A stretch of 13,933 nt of DNA from an uncultured Collinsella sp. GTDB lineage: Bacteria; Actinomycetota; Coriobacteriia; Coriobacteriales; Coriobacteriaceae. The notes under the pieces are model-generated. The model saw nothing but the letters and a program-made list of their open reading frames with translations, was not told the DNA's origin and searched no databases. Positions within the stretch are counted from its first letter, which is position 1; each line of letters starts with the position of its first letter. The DNA lies in assembly GCA_934655835.1 (NCBI GenBank), contig CAKUHM010000017.1, positions 1 to 13,933 of the forward strand. The letters are read 5' to 3'. Position numbers and translations under genes: made by a program. Shown here one piece after another: positions 1-6,542 of the stretch.

Positions 1-950
1 CGCAGCCACGTCTTGACGGCGCCGGCGTAGCTCACGTTGCCCTCGAGCACGTACTCGGTCACGCCGTCCATGCGCCACGCAAGCGAGCTCGAAAGCCCAT
101 GCAAGCTGGCGACAAACTCGTCGCCCACGTTCATCATGACCGAACTGCCGGTGCCATAGGTCGCCTTGGCCATGCCGCGGCTGTGGCAGCCTTGCGCAAA
201 CAGGGCGGCGTGGCTGTCGCCGAGCACGCCATGAATGGGCACGGGCGCCGGCAAAAAGCCGCCCAGGTCCGTTGTGCCGAACAGACCGTCGGAATCGGTC
301 ACCTGCGGCAGGCAGGCCGGATCGATGCCAAAGGCCTCGCACACCGGCTCGCTCCAGCAGCCGTGGCGCAGGTCGAACAGCTGCGTACGGCTGGCGTTGG
401 ACCAGTCGCAGCGGAACTCGGCGCCGCCCGTGAGCGTCCAGACAACCCAGGCGTCAATCGTGCCCAGGCACAGCTCGCCCGCCGCAGCAGCCTCGGCTGC
501 CGCCGGCACGTTTGCGAGAATCCAAGCCATCTTGCCCGCCGGATAGTAGGGCGAGAGCACCAAGCCTGTCGTGTCGCGCACCAGCTCGGCCACGCCCTCG
601 CGCGCGGCCAGCTCGTCGCACAGCTCGCGGGCGCGGGCGCACTGCCACACCACGGCGTCGCACAGCGGCTCGCCCGTCGCGCGGTTCCAGGCAACGGTGG
701 TCTCGCGCTGGTTGGAGATGCCAATGCCGGCGACGTCGGCCGGGTCGACCCCGGTCTCCTCCACCACGGCACGCGCCACGGCCAGGACGTTGGCCGCAAT
801 CTCGGCCGGATCATGGCTCACCCAGCCGGCCTCGTTGACGATCTGGCGATGCGAGCGGTCGGCACGATGGATCAGATGGCCGCCCTCGTCCACCAGCAGC
901 GCCTTGGTGCCCTGCGTGGACTGATCGATTCCGATGATGTAGCGGCCCAT
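1..950 (-). CDS. FGGY-family carbohydrate kinase, 3' end cut by window edge (candidate apulose kinase)
   Basis: This is an ATP-dependent sugar or polyol kinase of the actin-like FGGY family, cytoplasmic. The frame is open to the window edge, giving about 316 residues of a family usually near 500. The FGGY N-domain is complete: phosphate-1 loop GIDQST (7-12), GWVSHDP (42-48), NQRETT (80-85), AVVWQ (99-103) and the probable catalytic Asp245 in GDSHAA. YGTGSS (265-270) and EGNVSYAG (303-310) begin the C-domain. NQRETT with Arg82-Glu83 is glycerol-kinase-like; these residues contact glycerol in E. coli GlpK. The ATG at 950 is preceded by AAAGGGG at good spacing. It is the last visible gene of an operon with an isomerase and a split transketolase, so it probably phosphorylates the ketose the isomerase makes. 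D-apulose is the favoured substrate by context (inference). Glycerol kinase or another ketopentose kinase are the alternatives. Family assignment is firm; the substrate is not. Confidence 0.93.
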   Translation of the reverse strand, partial: MGRYIIGIDQSTQGTKALLVDEGGHLIHRADRSHRQIVNEAGWVSHDPAEIAANVLAVARAVVEETGVDPADVAGIGISNQRETTVAWNRATGEPLCDAVVWQCARARELCDELAAREGVAELVRDTTGLVLSPYYPAGKMAWILANVPAAAEAAAAGELCLGTIDAWVVWTLTGGAEFRCDWSNASRTQLFDLRHGCWSEPVCEAFGIDPACLPQVTDSDGLFGTTDLGGFLPAPVPIHGVLGDSHAALFAQGCHSRGMAKATYGTGSSVMMNVGDEFVASLHGLSSSLAWRMDGVTEYVLEGNVSYAGAVKTWL

Positions 951-969
951 GGCCACCCCTTTCAAAATG

Positions 970-1002
970 AATGTGACAAAGGGACGGTCCCTTTGTCACA
1001 TT
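970..1002. repeat. Perfect 16-bp inverted repeat, REP-like intergenic palindrome
   Basis: The arms AATGTGACAAAGGGAC (970-985) and its exact reverse complement (987-1002) flank a single central G. The element fills most of the 56-bp gap between the transketolase C-terminal subunit, which stops 4 bp away, and the FGGY kinase. As RNA it would form a very stable hairpin. A short T run (CATTTTG) follows on the minus strand, too weak for a confident terminator. From memory, palindromes with the core TGTGACAAAGGGAC recur between genes in many genomes, which suggests a REP-type mobile repeat. Copy number cannot be judged from this window. Confidence 0.85.
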
Positions 1003-1006
1003 CCAA

Positions 1007-1948
1007 TTACTCTGCGGGCAGGAAGTCCTTAACGGCCTCGGCAATTCCGGTGCCCGTAAGTCCGTAGTGTGCGAAGACCTCGGGGCTCGTACCGGTGATG
1101 ACCGGCGCGTCGGGCAGGCTCAGGCACTTGACCGGACGCGGGCAATGCTCGCCCACAACCTGCGCGACCATGGAACCCAGGCCACCGAAGGGGCTGTGCT
1201 CCTCGACGGTCACGACAGCGCGCGTGGCACCGGCGGCCTCGATCACGGCCTCGGCGTCGAGTGGCTTGACGCAATACATGTCGAGCACCGTTGCCGAGAT
1301 GCCCTGCTCGGCCAGCAGGTCGGCGGCGTCCACGGCATGGCGGACCATCTCGCCGGTGGCGACGATCGTCACATCGGTGCCGCGGCGCACCCAGGTGGCT
1401 CGGTCCATCTGGAACGGGCACTCGTCCTCGGTGTACACGTCCTCGACCGGGTTGCGGCCCACGCGGATGTAGGCCGGCTTATTGTCGGCGACCAGCGCGC
1501 GCACGAGCTCGGCGGTCTGGAAGCGGTCGCTCGGCAGATACACGCGCATGTTTGGGATCGCGCTCATGGCGGCGATGTCCTGCGCGGAGTGGTGGCTCAT
1601 ACCCAGGGCGCCGTAGGACACGCCGCCCGAGATGCCGATGATCTTGACGTTGGTGTTGGAGTACGAAACGTCGACCTTACACTGCTCATACGAACGCGTG
1701 GTCACAAAGGACGCCGGCGAGGCGGCCCAGGCCTTCTTGCCGCACGAAGCCATGCCGGCGGCAATGCTCACCAGGTCCTGCTCGGCGATGCCGACCTCGA
1801 CGGACTGCTGGGGATACTGATCGAAGAACGGCGTGAGCGACGCGGAGCCACGGGAGTCGGAGCACAGGACGACGATGTCCTTATCGGTCTCGGCGGCCTC
1901 GAGCAGCGTGTCGCAGATAACCTTGCGGTTGGCGATCTTGTTAGCCAT
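1007..1948 (-). CDS. Transketolase, C-terminal subunit (split transketolase)
   Basis: This 313-residue protein is the pyrimidine-binding plus C-terminal half of a two-subunit, thiamine-diphosphate-dependent transketolase, cytoplasmic. GIAEQ (53-57) holds the Glu (56) that activates the cofactor's aminopyrimidine. A TktC-like segment follows (SPASFVTTRSYEQ, about 77-89), then GGVSYGALGMSHHSAQDIA (108-126), which lines the active site. The C-terminal transketolase domain starts near residue 190. The chosen start (MANKIANRK) has AAGGAGG six bases upstream and overlaps the stop of the N-terminal subunit by 8 bp, which indicates translational coupling and 1:1 assembly. A longer start at 1993 would reach far into the partner gene and is unlikely. 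Together with an isomerase and an FGGY kinase it fits a substrate-dedicated transketolase, such as apulose-4-phosphate transketolase, rather than the housekeeping enzyme. That specificity is inferred. Confidence 0.95.
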   Translation of the reverse strand: MANKIANRKVICDTLLEAAETDKDIVVLCSDSRGSASLTPFFDQYPQQSVEVGIAEQDLVSIAAGMASCGKKAWAASPASFVTTRSYEQCKVDVSYSNTNVKIIGISGGVSYGALGMSHHSAQDIAAMSAIPNMRVYLPSDRFQTAELVRALVADNKPAYIRVGRNPVEDVYTEDECPFQMDRATWVRRGTDVTIVATGEMVRHAVDAADLLAEQGISATVLDMYCVKPLDAEAVIEAAGATRAVVTVEEHSPFGGLGSMVAQVVGEHCPRPVKCLSLPDAPVITGTSPEVFAHYGLTGTGIAEAVKDFLPAE

Positions 1949-2777
1949 TGATGGCCTCCTTATGGGCAGCGAAATCGGCGATGATCTGGGCATATTCCTC
2001 GTCGTTGGGCAGGTGATGGTGCCAGCCGGCCTTGTCCTCCATGACGGGCGAACCGTAGCCCTTCACCGTGTTGAGGATGATGACCGTGGGCTTACCCTTG
2101 GTCTCGGCGGCAAGCGTCAGCGCGGCGTCGATGGCCTGGACGTCGTTGCCCGGAATGGACAGCACGTTCCAACCGAAGGCGGCCCAGCGCTCCTCCTGCG
2201 AGTCCTGCTTCATGACATCCTCGGTGCTGCCGCTGATCTGCAGGCGGTTGCGGTCCACGAGCGCGCACAGGTTATCGAGCTGGTAGTTGCCGCCGCTCAT
2301 GGCGCCCTCCCAGACCGAGCCCTCGGCAAGCTCACCGTCGCCCATGATGGTGTAGACGCGGTAGTCGCGACCGTCCATCTTGCCGGCGAGCGCCATGCCC
2401 ACCGCCACGGGCAGGCCGTGACCGAGCGAACCCGAGTTCATCTCGATGCCCTTGAGCTTGTTGTTGGGATGGCCGATGTAGGGGCTGCCGAACTTGGAGA
2501 AACGCGCCTTGACGTCGTCGAGGTCCAGATAGCCCTCGTGGCACAGCACGGCGTAGTAGGCCTCCATGGCATGGCCCTTAGAGAGGACGAAGCGATCGCG
2601 GTTGGGATCGTCGACGGTCTCGGGCGAAATGTTCAGATGGTTGGCGTAGAGGGTCATGAGCGCGTCGATTACCGACATGTCGCCGCCGATGTGGCCGCCG
2701 GCGCCGGCCATGATGATGTCGACGCAATCGCGGCGGAGGTCCCAGCGCAGGGACTCAAGCTCTTCGATAGTTGCCAT
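1941..2777 (-). CDS. Transketolase, N-terminal subunit (split transketolase)
   Basis: This 278-residue protein is the diphosphate-binding half of the split transketolase. The thiamine diphosphate/Mg motif is intact: GDGELAEG from 146, ending at Asn177 in VDRN. Family histidines are visible in GGHIGG (27-32), SKGHA (66-70) and SLGHG (117-121), and HHH lies at 253-255. The ATG at 2777 lies 2 bp after the isomerase stop, with GAGGAGA inside the end of that gene. The longer open frame to 2969 only shadows the isomerase. The partner subunit follows with an 8-bp overlap. A ketose phosphate donor and an aldose phosphate acceptor are expected. The operon context suggests the donor is the phosphorylated ketose produced by the neighbouring isomerase and kinase; D-apulose 4-phosphate would give DHAP and xylulose 5-phosphate (inference). 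A general pentose-phosphate role is less likely but possible. Confidence 0.95.
   Translation of the reverse strand: MATIEELESLRWDLRRDCVDIIMAGAGGHIGGDMSVIDALMTLYANHLNISPETVDDPNRDRFVLSKGHAMEAYYAVLCHEGYLDLDDVKARFSKFGSPYIGHPNNKLKGIEMNSGSLGHGLPVAVGMALAGKMDGRDYRVYTIMGDGELAEGSVWEGAMSGGNYQLDNLCALVDRNRLQISGSTEDVMKQDSQEERWAAFGWNVLSIPGNDVQAIDAALTLAAETKGKPTVIILNTVKGYGSPVMEDKAGWHHHLPNDEEYAQIIADFAAHKEAING
1955..1961 (-). promoter_or_regulatory. Strong Shine-Dalgarno deciding the transketolase C-subunit start
   Basis: The minus strand reads AAGGAGG here, six bases before the ATG at 1948 and inside the last codons of the N-terminal subunit. It settles the start at MANKIANRK rather than the upstream in-frame ATG at 1993, and supports coupled translation of the two subunits. 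Confidence 0.8.
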
Positions 2778-2779
2778 TT

Positions 2780-4180
2780 CTACTCTCCTCGCAGGTAGGC
2801 TTTGACGTCTTCTTCGATGGGGTCGTACAAATCCGGCTGGATGCCGATGTACTTGCACGCCTCGTAGAGCACCGGCACCACGTTGCTGTGGATGGCCACG
2901 CAGTGGTGGATGTAGGGGCCCTCGACGATCTTGGCCTCGAGGCGCTTGAGGTTCTCGACCTCGACCCACAGGTAGGTGCCCATGCCGGCCGGGCCGTCGA
3001 TGCCGCGGGCGTTGCCCAGCAGTAGCGAGTACTCGCCGTTGTCGCCGTCAAAGCGAGCAAGGGTGAGGTCTCCGTGCTTGGCCTCGGCCGTCAGCGCGCC
3101 GGGGTGATCGAACGCCAGCGGGTAGGTGAGCTTGGGCTTGACGGCCGCGCAGCTGCAGGGCCAGGGGCCGCAGTGCTGCAGAAGCTCGCCGTTCTCGTTG
3201 TCGGGGTGACGGACGGTCCAGTCAGCGAACATGCCGCGGTGACGGCCAAGATCGGCGGCCTCGACCATGAGCGCGGTGATAGCGCCGTGGATGTCGGTCT
3301 CGCACACGATGGGGATACCCATCTCGTTGAGAATGGCGTTGGCGGCGCAGGGCATAATGCCTAGCTCGTCCTGCAGGGCATTCCAGCACTGGATGGCGCC
3401 AGCGTTGCAGCCGTACTTCTCGACCAGGCGCTTCATGGCGATGGCGAGTCCTGCGACCGCGGGGACCTTGTCCTCGGGGATGCAGATCTCAAAGCTGTCG
3501 GCGATGTGGGCGAGCATGGCGGACATGGCCTGCTCGTCGGCCTGAGCGTCACGCACAGCCTGAACTAGCTCGGTCATGGGGATGGGCGAAAGCTGTATGT
3601 TGAACTTCTCGAGCAGCTCGCCCTCGTTGCACATGGTCGACCAGAAGTCGAACGGACGGGTGGCCATCTGCAGGATGCGGGTGTGCTTGAAGGTCTTAAC
3701 GACGTTGCACACGGCCAGGAAGTCCCAAACGCCACGCTCGAACTCGGGATCGGTCAGGCGGCAGTTGGTCATGTAGGTGAAGGGGACCTGGAAGCGGCGC
3801 AGAACCTTGCCGGTGGCGAACAGGCCACACTGGCTGTCGCGCAGGCGGGTGCCGTCGGGCTCGGGGCGCTCGTCGCGCGGGCCCCACAGCAGCACGGGCA
3901 GGCCGAGCTCGCGGGCAAGGCGGGCGCAGACGTACTCGGTGCCAAAGTTGGCGTGACAGAGCATGATGCCGTCGACGCCCTCGGCGCGGAACTTCTTGAC
4001 GATGGGCTCGATATGGCTGTCGTCGAACAGCAGGCCCTCGTCGTTGATGTCGTCGATATCGACGATGTCGACGCCGATCTCGCGCAGACGGTCAGCCGTC
4101 AGGCCGCGATACTTGATCGCGTCCGGCGCGCTAAAGATACTGCGGCGCGTAGGCACAAAACCGAGCTTGATCTTATCCAT
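2780..4180 (-). CDS. L-fucose/L-arabinose isomerase superfamily protein (candidate sugar isomerase of the locus)
   Basis: This 466-residue cytoplasmic protein matches the FucI/AraA-type aldose-ketose isomerase superfamily. It has an N-terminal Rossmann-like region (LGFVPTRRS at 6-14; GVDGIMLCHANFGTE at 68-82), a central region with GAIQCWNAL (261-269), and CETDIHGA (293-300), whose Glu294 and Asp296 are plausible metal ligands. A late His pair (425-426) could match the third ligand. It is shorter than E. coli L-fucose isomerase (about 590), as is common for the broader family. The ATG at 4180 has GGGGAGG upstream. It leads the operon for both transketolase subunits and the FGGY kinase, so it should supply the ketose to the kinase. 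No L-fuculose or L-ribulose aldolase or epimerase is visible, which argues against ordinary fucose or arabinose use. D-apiose to D-apulose is the proposed reaction (inference). Superfamily call good; substrate uncertain. Confidence 0.85.
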   Translation of the reverse strand: MDKIKLGFVPTRRSIFSAPDAIKYRGLTADRLREIGVDIVDIDDINDEGLLFDDSHIEPIVKKFRAEGVDGIMLCHANFGTEYVCARLARELGLPVLLWGPRDERPEPDGTRLRDSQCGLFATGKVLRRFQVPFTYMTNCRLTDPEFERGVWDFLAVCNVVKTFKHTRILQMATRPFDFWSTMCNEGELLEKFNIQLSPIPMTELVQAVRDAQADEQAMSAMLAHIADSFEICIPEDKVPAVAGLAIAMKRLVEKYGCNAGAIQCWNALQDELGIMPCAANAILNEMGIPIVCETDIHGAITALMVEAADLGRHRGMFADWTVRHPDNENGELLQHCGPWPCSCAAVKPKLTYPLAFDHPGALTAEAKHGDLTLARFDGDNGEYSLLLGNARGIDGPAGMGTYLWVEVENLKRLEAKIVEGPYIHHCVAIHSNVVPVLYEACKYIGIQPDLYDPIEEDVKAYLRGE

Positions 4181-4206
4181 GTACGTCCTCCCCTAGTCAC
4201 ATGTTC

Positions 4207-4244
4207 AGTAAACAGACGCATGTTTCGTTTTGTTTCTGTTTACT
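4207..4244. promoter_or_regulatory. Operator-like inverted repeat upstream of the isomerase operon
   Basis: AGTAAACAGA (4207-4216) and its exact reverse complement TCTGTTTACT (4235-4244) flank an 18-bp spacer, 27 bp before the isomerase start. The position, just upstream of the ribosome binding site, suits repression by a LacI-type protein. Both arms carry the TAAAC/GTTTA core seen before the LacI-2 and ROK genes. No clear sigma-70 boxes could be picked out nearby. Assignment to a particular regulator is inference. Confidence 0.55.
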
Positions 4245-4287
4245 AAATGTTTTACTCTTTTGTTTAGAAGTGTAACGCGAAATACCC

Positions 4288-4325
4288 GTAAACGGTAGAG
4301 AAATCAGCCTAAACGGTATGTAAAC
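4288..4325. promoter_or_regulatory. Helically phased TAAAC repeat array in the 4181-4462 control region
   Basis: TAAACGGTA occurs at 4289-4297 and again at 4310-4318, and a third TAAAC starts at 4321. The spacings of 21 and 11 bp place the copies on the same face of the helix. Another TATGTAAAC copy is at 4387-4395, matching 4317-4325. The rest of this 282-bp gap holds a GTTTA at 4262, the inverted repeat nearer the gene, and the terminator of the PTS operon. The array could bind a regulator cooperatively, but no binding is shown. Confidence 0.4.
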
Positions 4326-4347
4326 AATCTGAACATACAAGGGGAAC

Positions 4348-4372
4348 AAAAAGAGGGCCCCGAAGGGCCCTC
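4348..4372 (-). terminator. Rho-independent terminator with UUCG loop, end of the PTS operon
   Basis: On the minus strand GAGGGCCC pairs with GGGCCCTC across a TTCG tetraloop (an 8-bp perfect stem), followed by TTTTTG. It lies about 90 bp after the EIIA stop and separates the hydrolase-glycosidase-PTS operon from the isomerase operon. Confidence 0.92.
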
Positions 4373-4462
4373 CCTATCCGCACATGTATGTAAACGAATC
4401 AACACCGCCCTGTTACCGCGAGTACACCACCCACGGTGATAAGCCGGCAGCAAAGTCCGTGG

Positions 4463-4780
4463 CTAAGCGCCCATCTTGCGATAGACGTCCACGAACTCCT
4501 TGGCCAGGATGCCAAAGCCCTCGGCACTCATAAGCTGGTCCTCGGCATGGACGACCAAAAGGTCGATGCTCAGGTCCTCGCCGGCAGCCGTCTGCTGGAC
4601 AAGGCCGCCGTGAGCCGCGTGACCCTCGGCATAATGCTGCTGGCCCTCGGCGATCTTTGCCTCGGCCTCTTCGAACTTACCGTCGCGGGCCAGGTGAATC
4701 GCATCGATATAGCAGCTACGCGCGCAGCCGACGCCTGCAATGATCTGAAAGCTCTGAAGCTGAATCTCTTCCGTCGTCAT
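4463..4780 (-). CDS. PTS Lac/cellobiose-family EIIA component
   Basis: This 105-residue, all-helical cytoplasmic phosphocarrier accepts phosphate from HPr and passes it to EIIB during sugar uptake. The active-site motif VVHAEDQLM puts the phosphorylated histidine at residue 78, as in lactococcal LacF. The length is standard for the family (about 105). The N-terminus (MTTEEIQLQSFQIIAGVGCARS) aligns with the family helix 1. It starts 2 bp after the EIIB stop, is the last gene of the operon, and is followed by a terminator. It works with the adjacent EIIB and EIIC. Lac-family systems usually carry beta-linked disaccharides or chitobiose-type sugars; the actual cargo is unknown. Confidence 0.95.
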   Translation of the reverse strand: MTTEEIQLQSFQIIAGVGCARSCYIDAIHLARDGKFEEAEAKIAEGQQHYAEGHAAHGGLVQQTAAGEDLSIDLLVVHAEDQLMSAEGFGILAKEFVDVYRKMGA

Positions 4781-4782
4781 GC

Positions 4783-5085
4783 TTACAGCCCCATCAGTTC
4801 CTTAGCCTGGGCAAGCGCCTTGGCGCCGTCCATCATGCCGTAGGTGGTCATGGGGATCACGCCCACCGGCACCTCGGGACATGCGGCGCAGACCTCGTCC
4901 TTGGCATAGCCAACCTGCGGCCCAAGCAGGATGCAGTCGGCATTGCGGCCAATGGTCGCGGCCTCGTTGACGGCGTGGGCGGAGACCTCGCACTCCAGAC
5001 CCTCGGCGTCAGCAGCCTTCTTGATGTTCTTCATGATGATGCTCGTGGACATGCCGCCGGCGCACATTAGAACGATGTTTTTCAT
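4783..5085 (-). CDS. PTS Lac/cellobiose-family EIIB component
   Basis: This 100-residue cytoplasmic EIIB passes phosphate from EIIA to the incoming sugar. The phosphorylated cysteine is Cys8 in LMCAGGMSTS, the P-loop-like signature of cellobiose-type EIIB. The start chosen (MKNIVLMC) has AGGAAAGGA about seven bases upstream. The longer frame from 5112 adds nine unlikely residues and no better ribosome site. EIIA follows 2 bp downstream; EIIC ends 90 bp upstream. Because the PTS phosphorylates its cargo, the downstream glycosidase may meet a phosphorylated glycoside. Confidence 0.95.
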   Translation of the reverse strand: MKNIVLMCAGGMSTSIIMKNIKKAADAEGLECEVSAHAVNEAATIGRNADCILLGPQVGYAKDEVCAACPEVPVGVIPMTTYGMMDGAKALAQAKELMGL

Positions 5086-5126
5086 TGCAGTTCCTTTCCT
5101 GTAACCCCTCACAGGGACTTATATGT

Positions 5127-5152
5127 TTCGGCGATCAACGCGATCGGCCGAA
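5127..5152 (-). other. Intercistronic hairpin between EIIC and EIIB
   Basis: TTCGG+CGATC (5127-5136) pairs with GATCG+CCGAA (5142-5152) around a 5-nt loop, with one bulged base, giving a 10-bp stem. No T run follows on the minus strand, so it is not a classical terminator. It may act in RNA processing or stability within the 90-bp gap. Confidence 0.5.
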
Positions 5153-5175
5153 CCTTCGAACTTGTGGACAATGAC

Positions 5176-6447
5176 CTACTCAGCAGAAGCCTTTGCAGCA
5201 GCTTCCTCGGCCAGTGCCTCCTTATCGGCCATCTTGACGAACGGGATAAACAGCAGTCCGACCAGCAGGATTGCGGCGAGGACGATTGCGACCAGGCCAA
5301 TGCCGCCCGTAAAGAAGTTGCTGATGGGCAGCGGCACGACAAACGGCATGGAAATGGTCGGGTTAAATGCATTGCCCAGACCGAGCATCAGGCCGACGGC
5401 GGCAGCAATGCAGGCCACGGGCTTGAGCAGGATGTAGGGGATGAACATATAAGGGTTCATGGCAATGGGCGTACCGAAGATGATGGGCTCGGAGATGTTG
5501 AAGAGTGCGGGCACCAGGGCAATCTTGGAGAGGGCCTTGTAGCGCTCGGACTTGGCCGTGAGCAGCGCAAGCTCCATGCCAAGGGCGTCAACAGAACCGA
5601 CAGAGAACATGATGATGAACGACAGGTACGGCAGTGGCTGGCCGGCAACGAATGCCTCGGTGTTGGCAAGAGCGCAGGCCTGGATAACCGGCATGTACAC
5701 GCCCATCAGGACGCTGGGGTGGATACCAAAGAAGAACAGCAGGTTGCACAGCGTAAAGTAAATGACAACGGCCCAGGGGCTGGAGCCCAGGAACATAACG
5801 GGAGTGGCAATGGTGCTGTTGATGAGGTTAAAGACATCGCCGAAGCTCGTCATGCCCATGCCCCACTTAACCAGAGCAGCCGTGGTGAAGATGACGATGG
5901 CGCAGAACATCGGAGACAGCGAATCGGTAACAAACTGCGGGACGGAATCGGGCATGGGAATAGCCATATGCTTCATAAGGAAGTTGAGCGCCTTGGGCAC
6001 GATCAGTGCCACGAGCAGTGCCACGAACAGGCCCGAGCTTCCCAGATAGCTGGTGGCGATAAACGTGGAGCCATCCTCGGCATGACCCAGCGGGATCAGG
6101 AGGAGCAAGACACCGATGGCAGCGACCGTCGACGTAAGGCCCTTGTTCTCGAGCACCTTGCCGTAGGCGTACGAAACCGAGGCGCACATGTAAATGGCGC
6201 CGAGGTTCATGGTGACGACCAGCACATCGCTAATCGTCGCCGACATGCCGGTGCTGGTAAGGAACGCCTGCAGCGGCGGAATCGGCAGTCCGTTGATAAT
6301 AGACAGCAGCGCCACGCCCAACGTAACGGGCATGGTCGACATCATGCCGGACATAAGACCCTTTACGACCTTAAAGCTGCTCACCTTGTGGGCAATGGGG
6401 CCCACATGCTTCTCGAGGAAGCCCTGCATCGAATCGAGAACGCTCAT
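5176..6447 (-). CDS. PTS Lac/cellobiose-family EIIC, membrane permease
   Basis: This 423-residue integral membrane protein forms the sugar channel of the PTS. Hydrophobic segments are visible near residues 30-52, 73-95, 105-120, 137-157, 180-194, 224-241, 276-292, 333-358 and 380-403. The substrate-binding signature NISEPIIFGTPIAMNP (317-332) and FFFGIHPSV (238-246) are typical of cellobiose/lactose EIIC. The charged C-terminal tail (MADKEALAEEAAAKASAE) is cytoplasmic. The start at MSVLDSMQGF matches the family; its best Shine-Dalgarno (AGAGGA) is about 14 bases away, so initiation looks weak. It lies 95 bp after the DUF4038 glycosidase and 90 bp before EIIB. A glycoside small enough for a Lac-type permease, possibly an apiosyl-glucoside, is the suggested cargo (inference). 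Confidence 0.96.
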   Translation of the reverse strand: MSVLDSMQGFLEKHVGPIAHKVSSFKVVKGLMSGMMSTMPVTLGVALLSIINGLPIPPLQAFLTSTGMSATISDVLVVTMNLGAIYMCASVSYAYGKVLENKGLTSTVAAIGVLLLLIPLGHAEDGSTFIATSYLGSSGLFVALLVALIVPKALNFLMKHMAIPMPDSVPQFVTDSLSPMFCAIVIFTTAALVKWGMGMTSFGDVFNLINSTIATPVMFLGSSPWAVVIYFTLCNLLFFFGIHPSVLMGVYMPVIQACALANTEAFVAGQPLPYLSFIIMFSVGSVDALGMELALLTAKSERYKALSKIALVPALFNISEPIIFGTPIAMNPYMFIPYILLKPVACIAAAVGLMLGLGNAFNPTISMPFVVPLPISNFFTGGIGLVAIVLAAILLVGLLFIPFVKMADKEALAEEAAAKASAE

Positions 6448-6491
6448 TTCGTGTCCACTGATCCTCTCTTAACGGTTCACGTAGTTGTCAA

Positions 6492-6520
6492 GCGGGAAAT
6501 TGCGGCCGACTCTTTCCCGC
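6492..6520 (-). other. Intercistronic hairpin between the DUF4038 gene and EIIC
   Basis: GCGGGAAA (6492-6499) pairs perfectly with TTTCCCGC (6513-6520) across a 13-nt loop in a 95-bp gap. There is no T run. On the minus strand it is followed at once by TTGACA, a -35-like hexamer, but no matching -10 was found at normal spacing. It could mark an RNA processing or stability boundary between the enzyme and PTS parts of the operon. Confidence 0.45.
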
Positions 6521-6542
6521 CTATGACCAAAGAAAAATATGG

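Noticed and set aside
970..1002. Palindrome as a rho-independent terminator
   Set aside because: Only a short interrupted T run follows on the minus strand, and the kinase downstream appears to belong to the same operon.
99..1067. 322-residue plus-strand frame opposite the FGGY kinase
   Set aside because: The minus-strand kinase frame carries clear motifs along its whole visible length; this frame carries none.
1067..1951. 294-residue plus-strand frame opposite the transketolase C-subunit
   Set aside because: It is a shadow of a certain gene, with no ribosome site and no recognisable domain.
1..2777. Sulfoquinovose (sulfo-transketolase) pathway as an alternative role for the split transketolase
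   Set aside because: The kinase step, the DUF4038 glycosidase and the lack of a sulfoacetaldehyde reductase or sulfonate exporter do not fit. It cannot be fully excluded because the operon leaves the window.
2778..2969. N-terminal extension of the transketolase N-subunit
   Set aside because: It reads through the end of the isomerase gene in another frame, and a well-placed Shine-Dalgarno supports the ATG at 2777.
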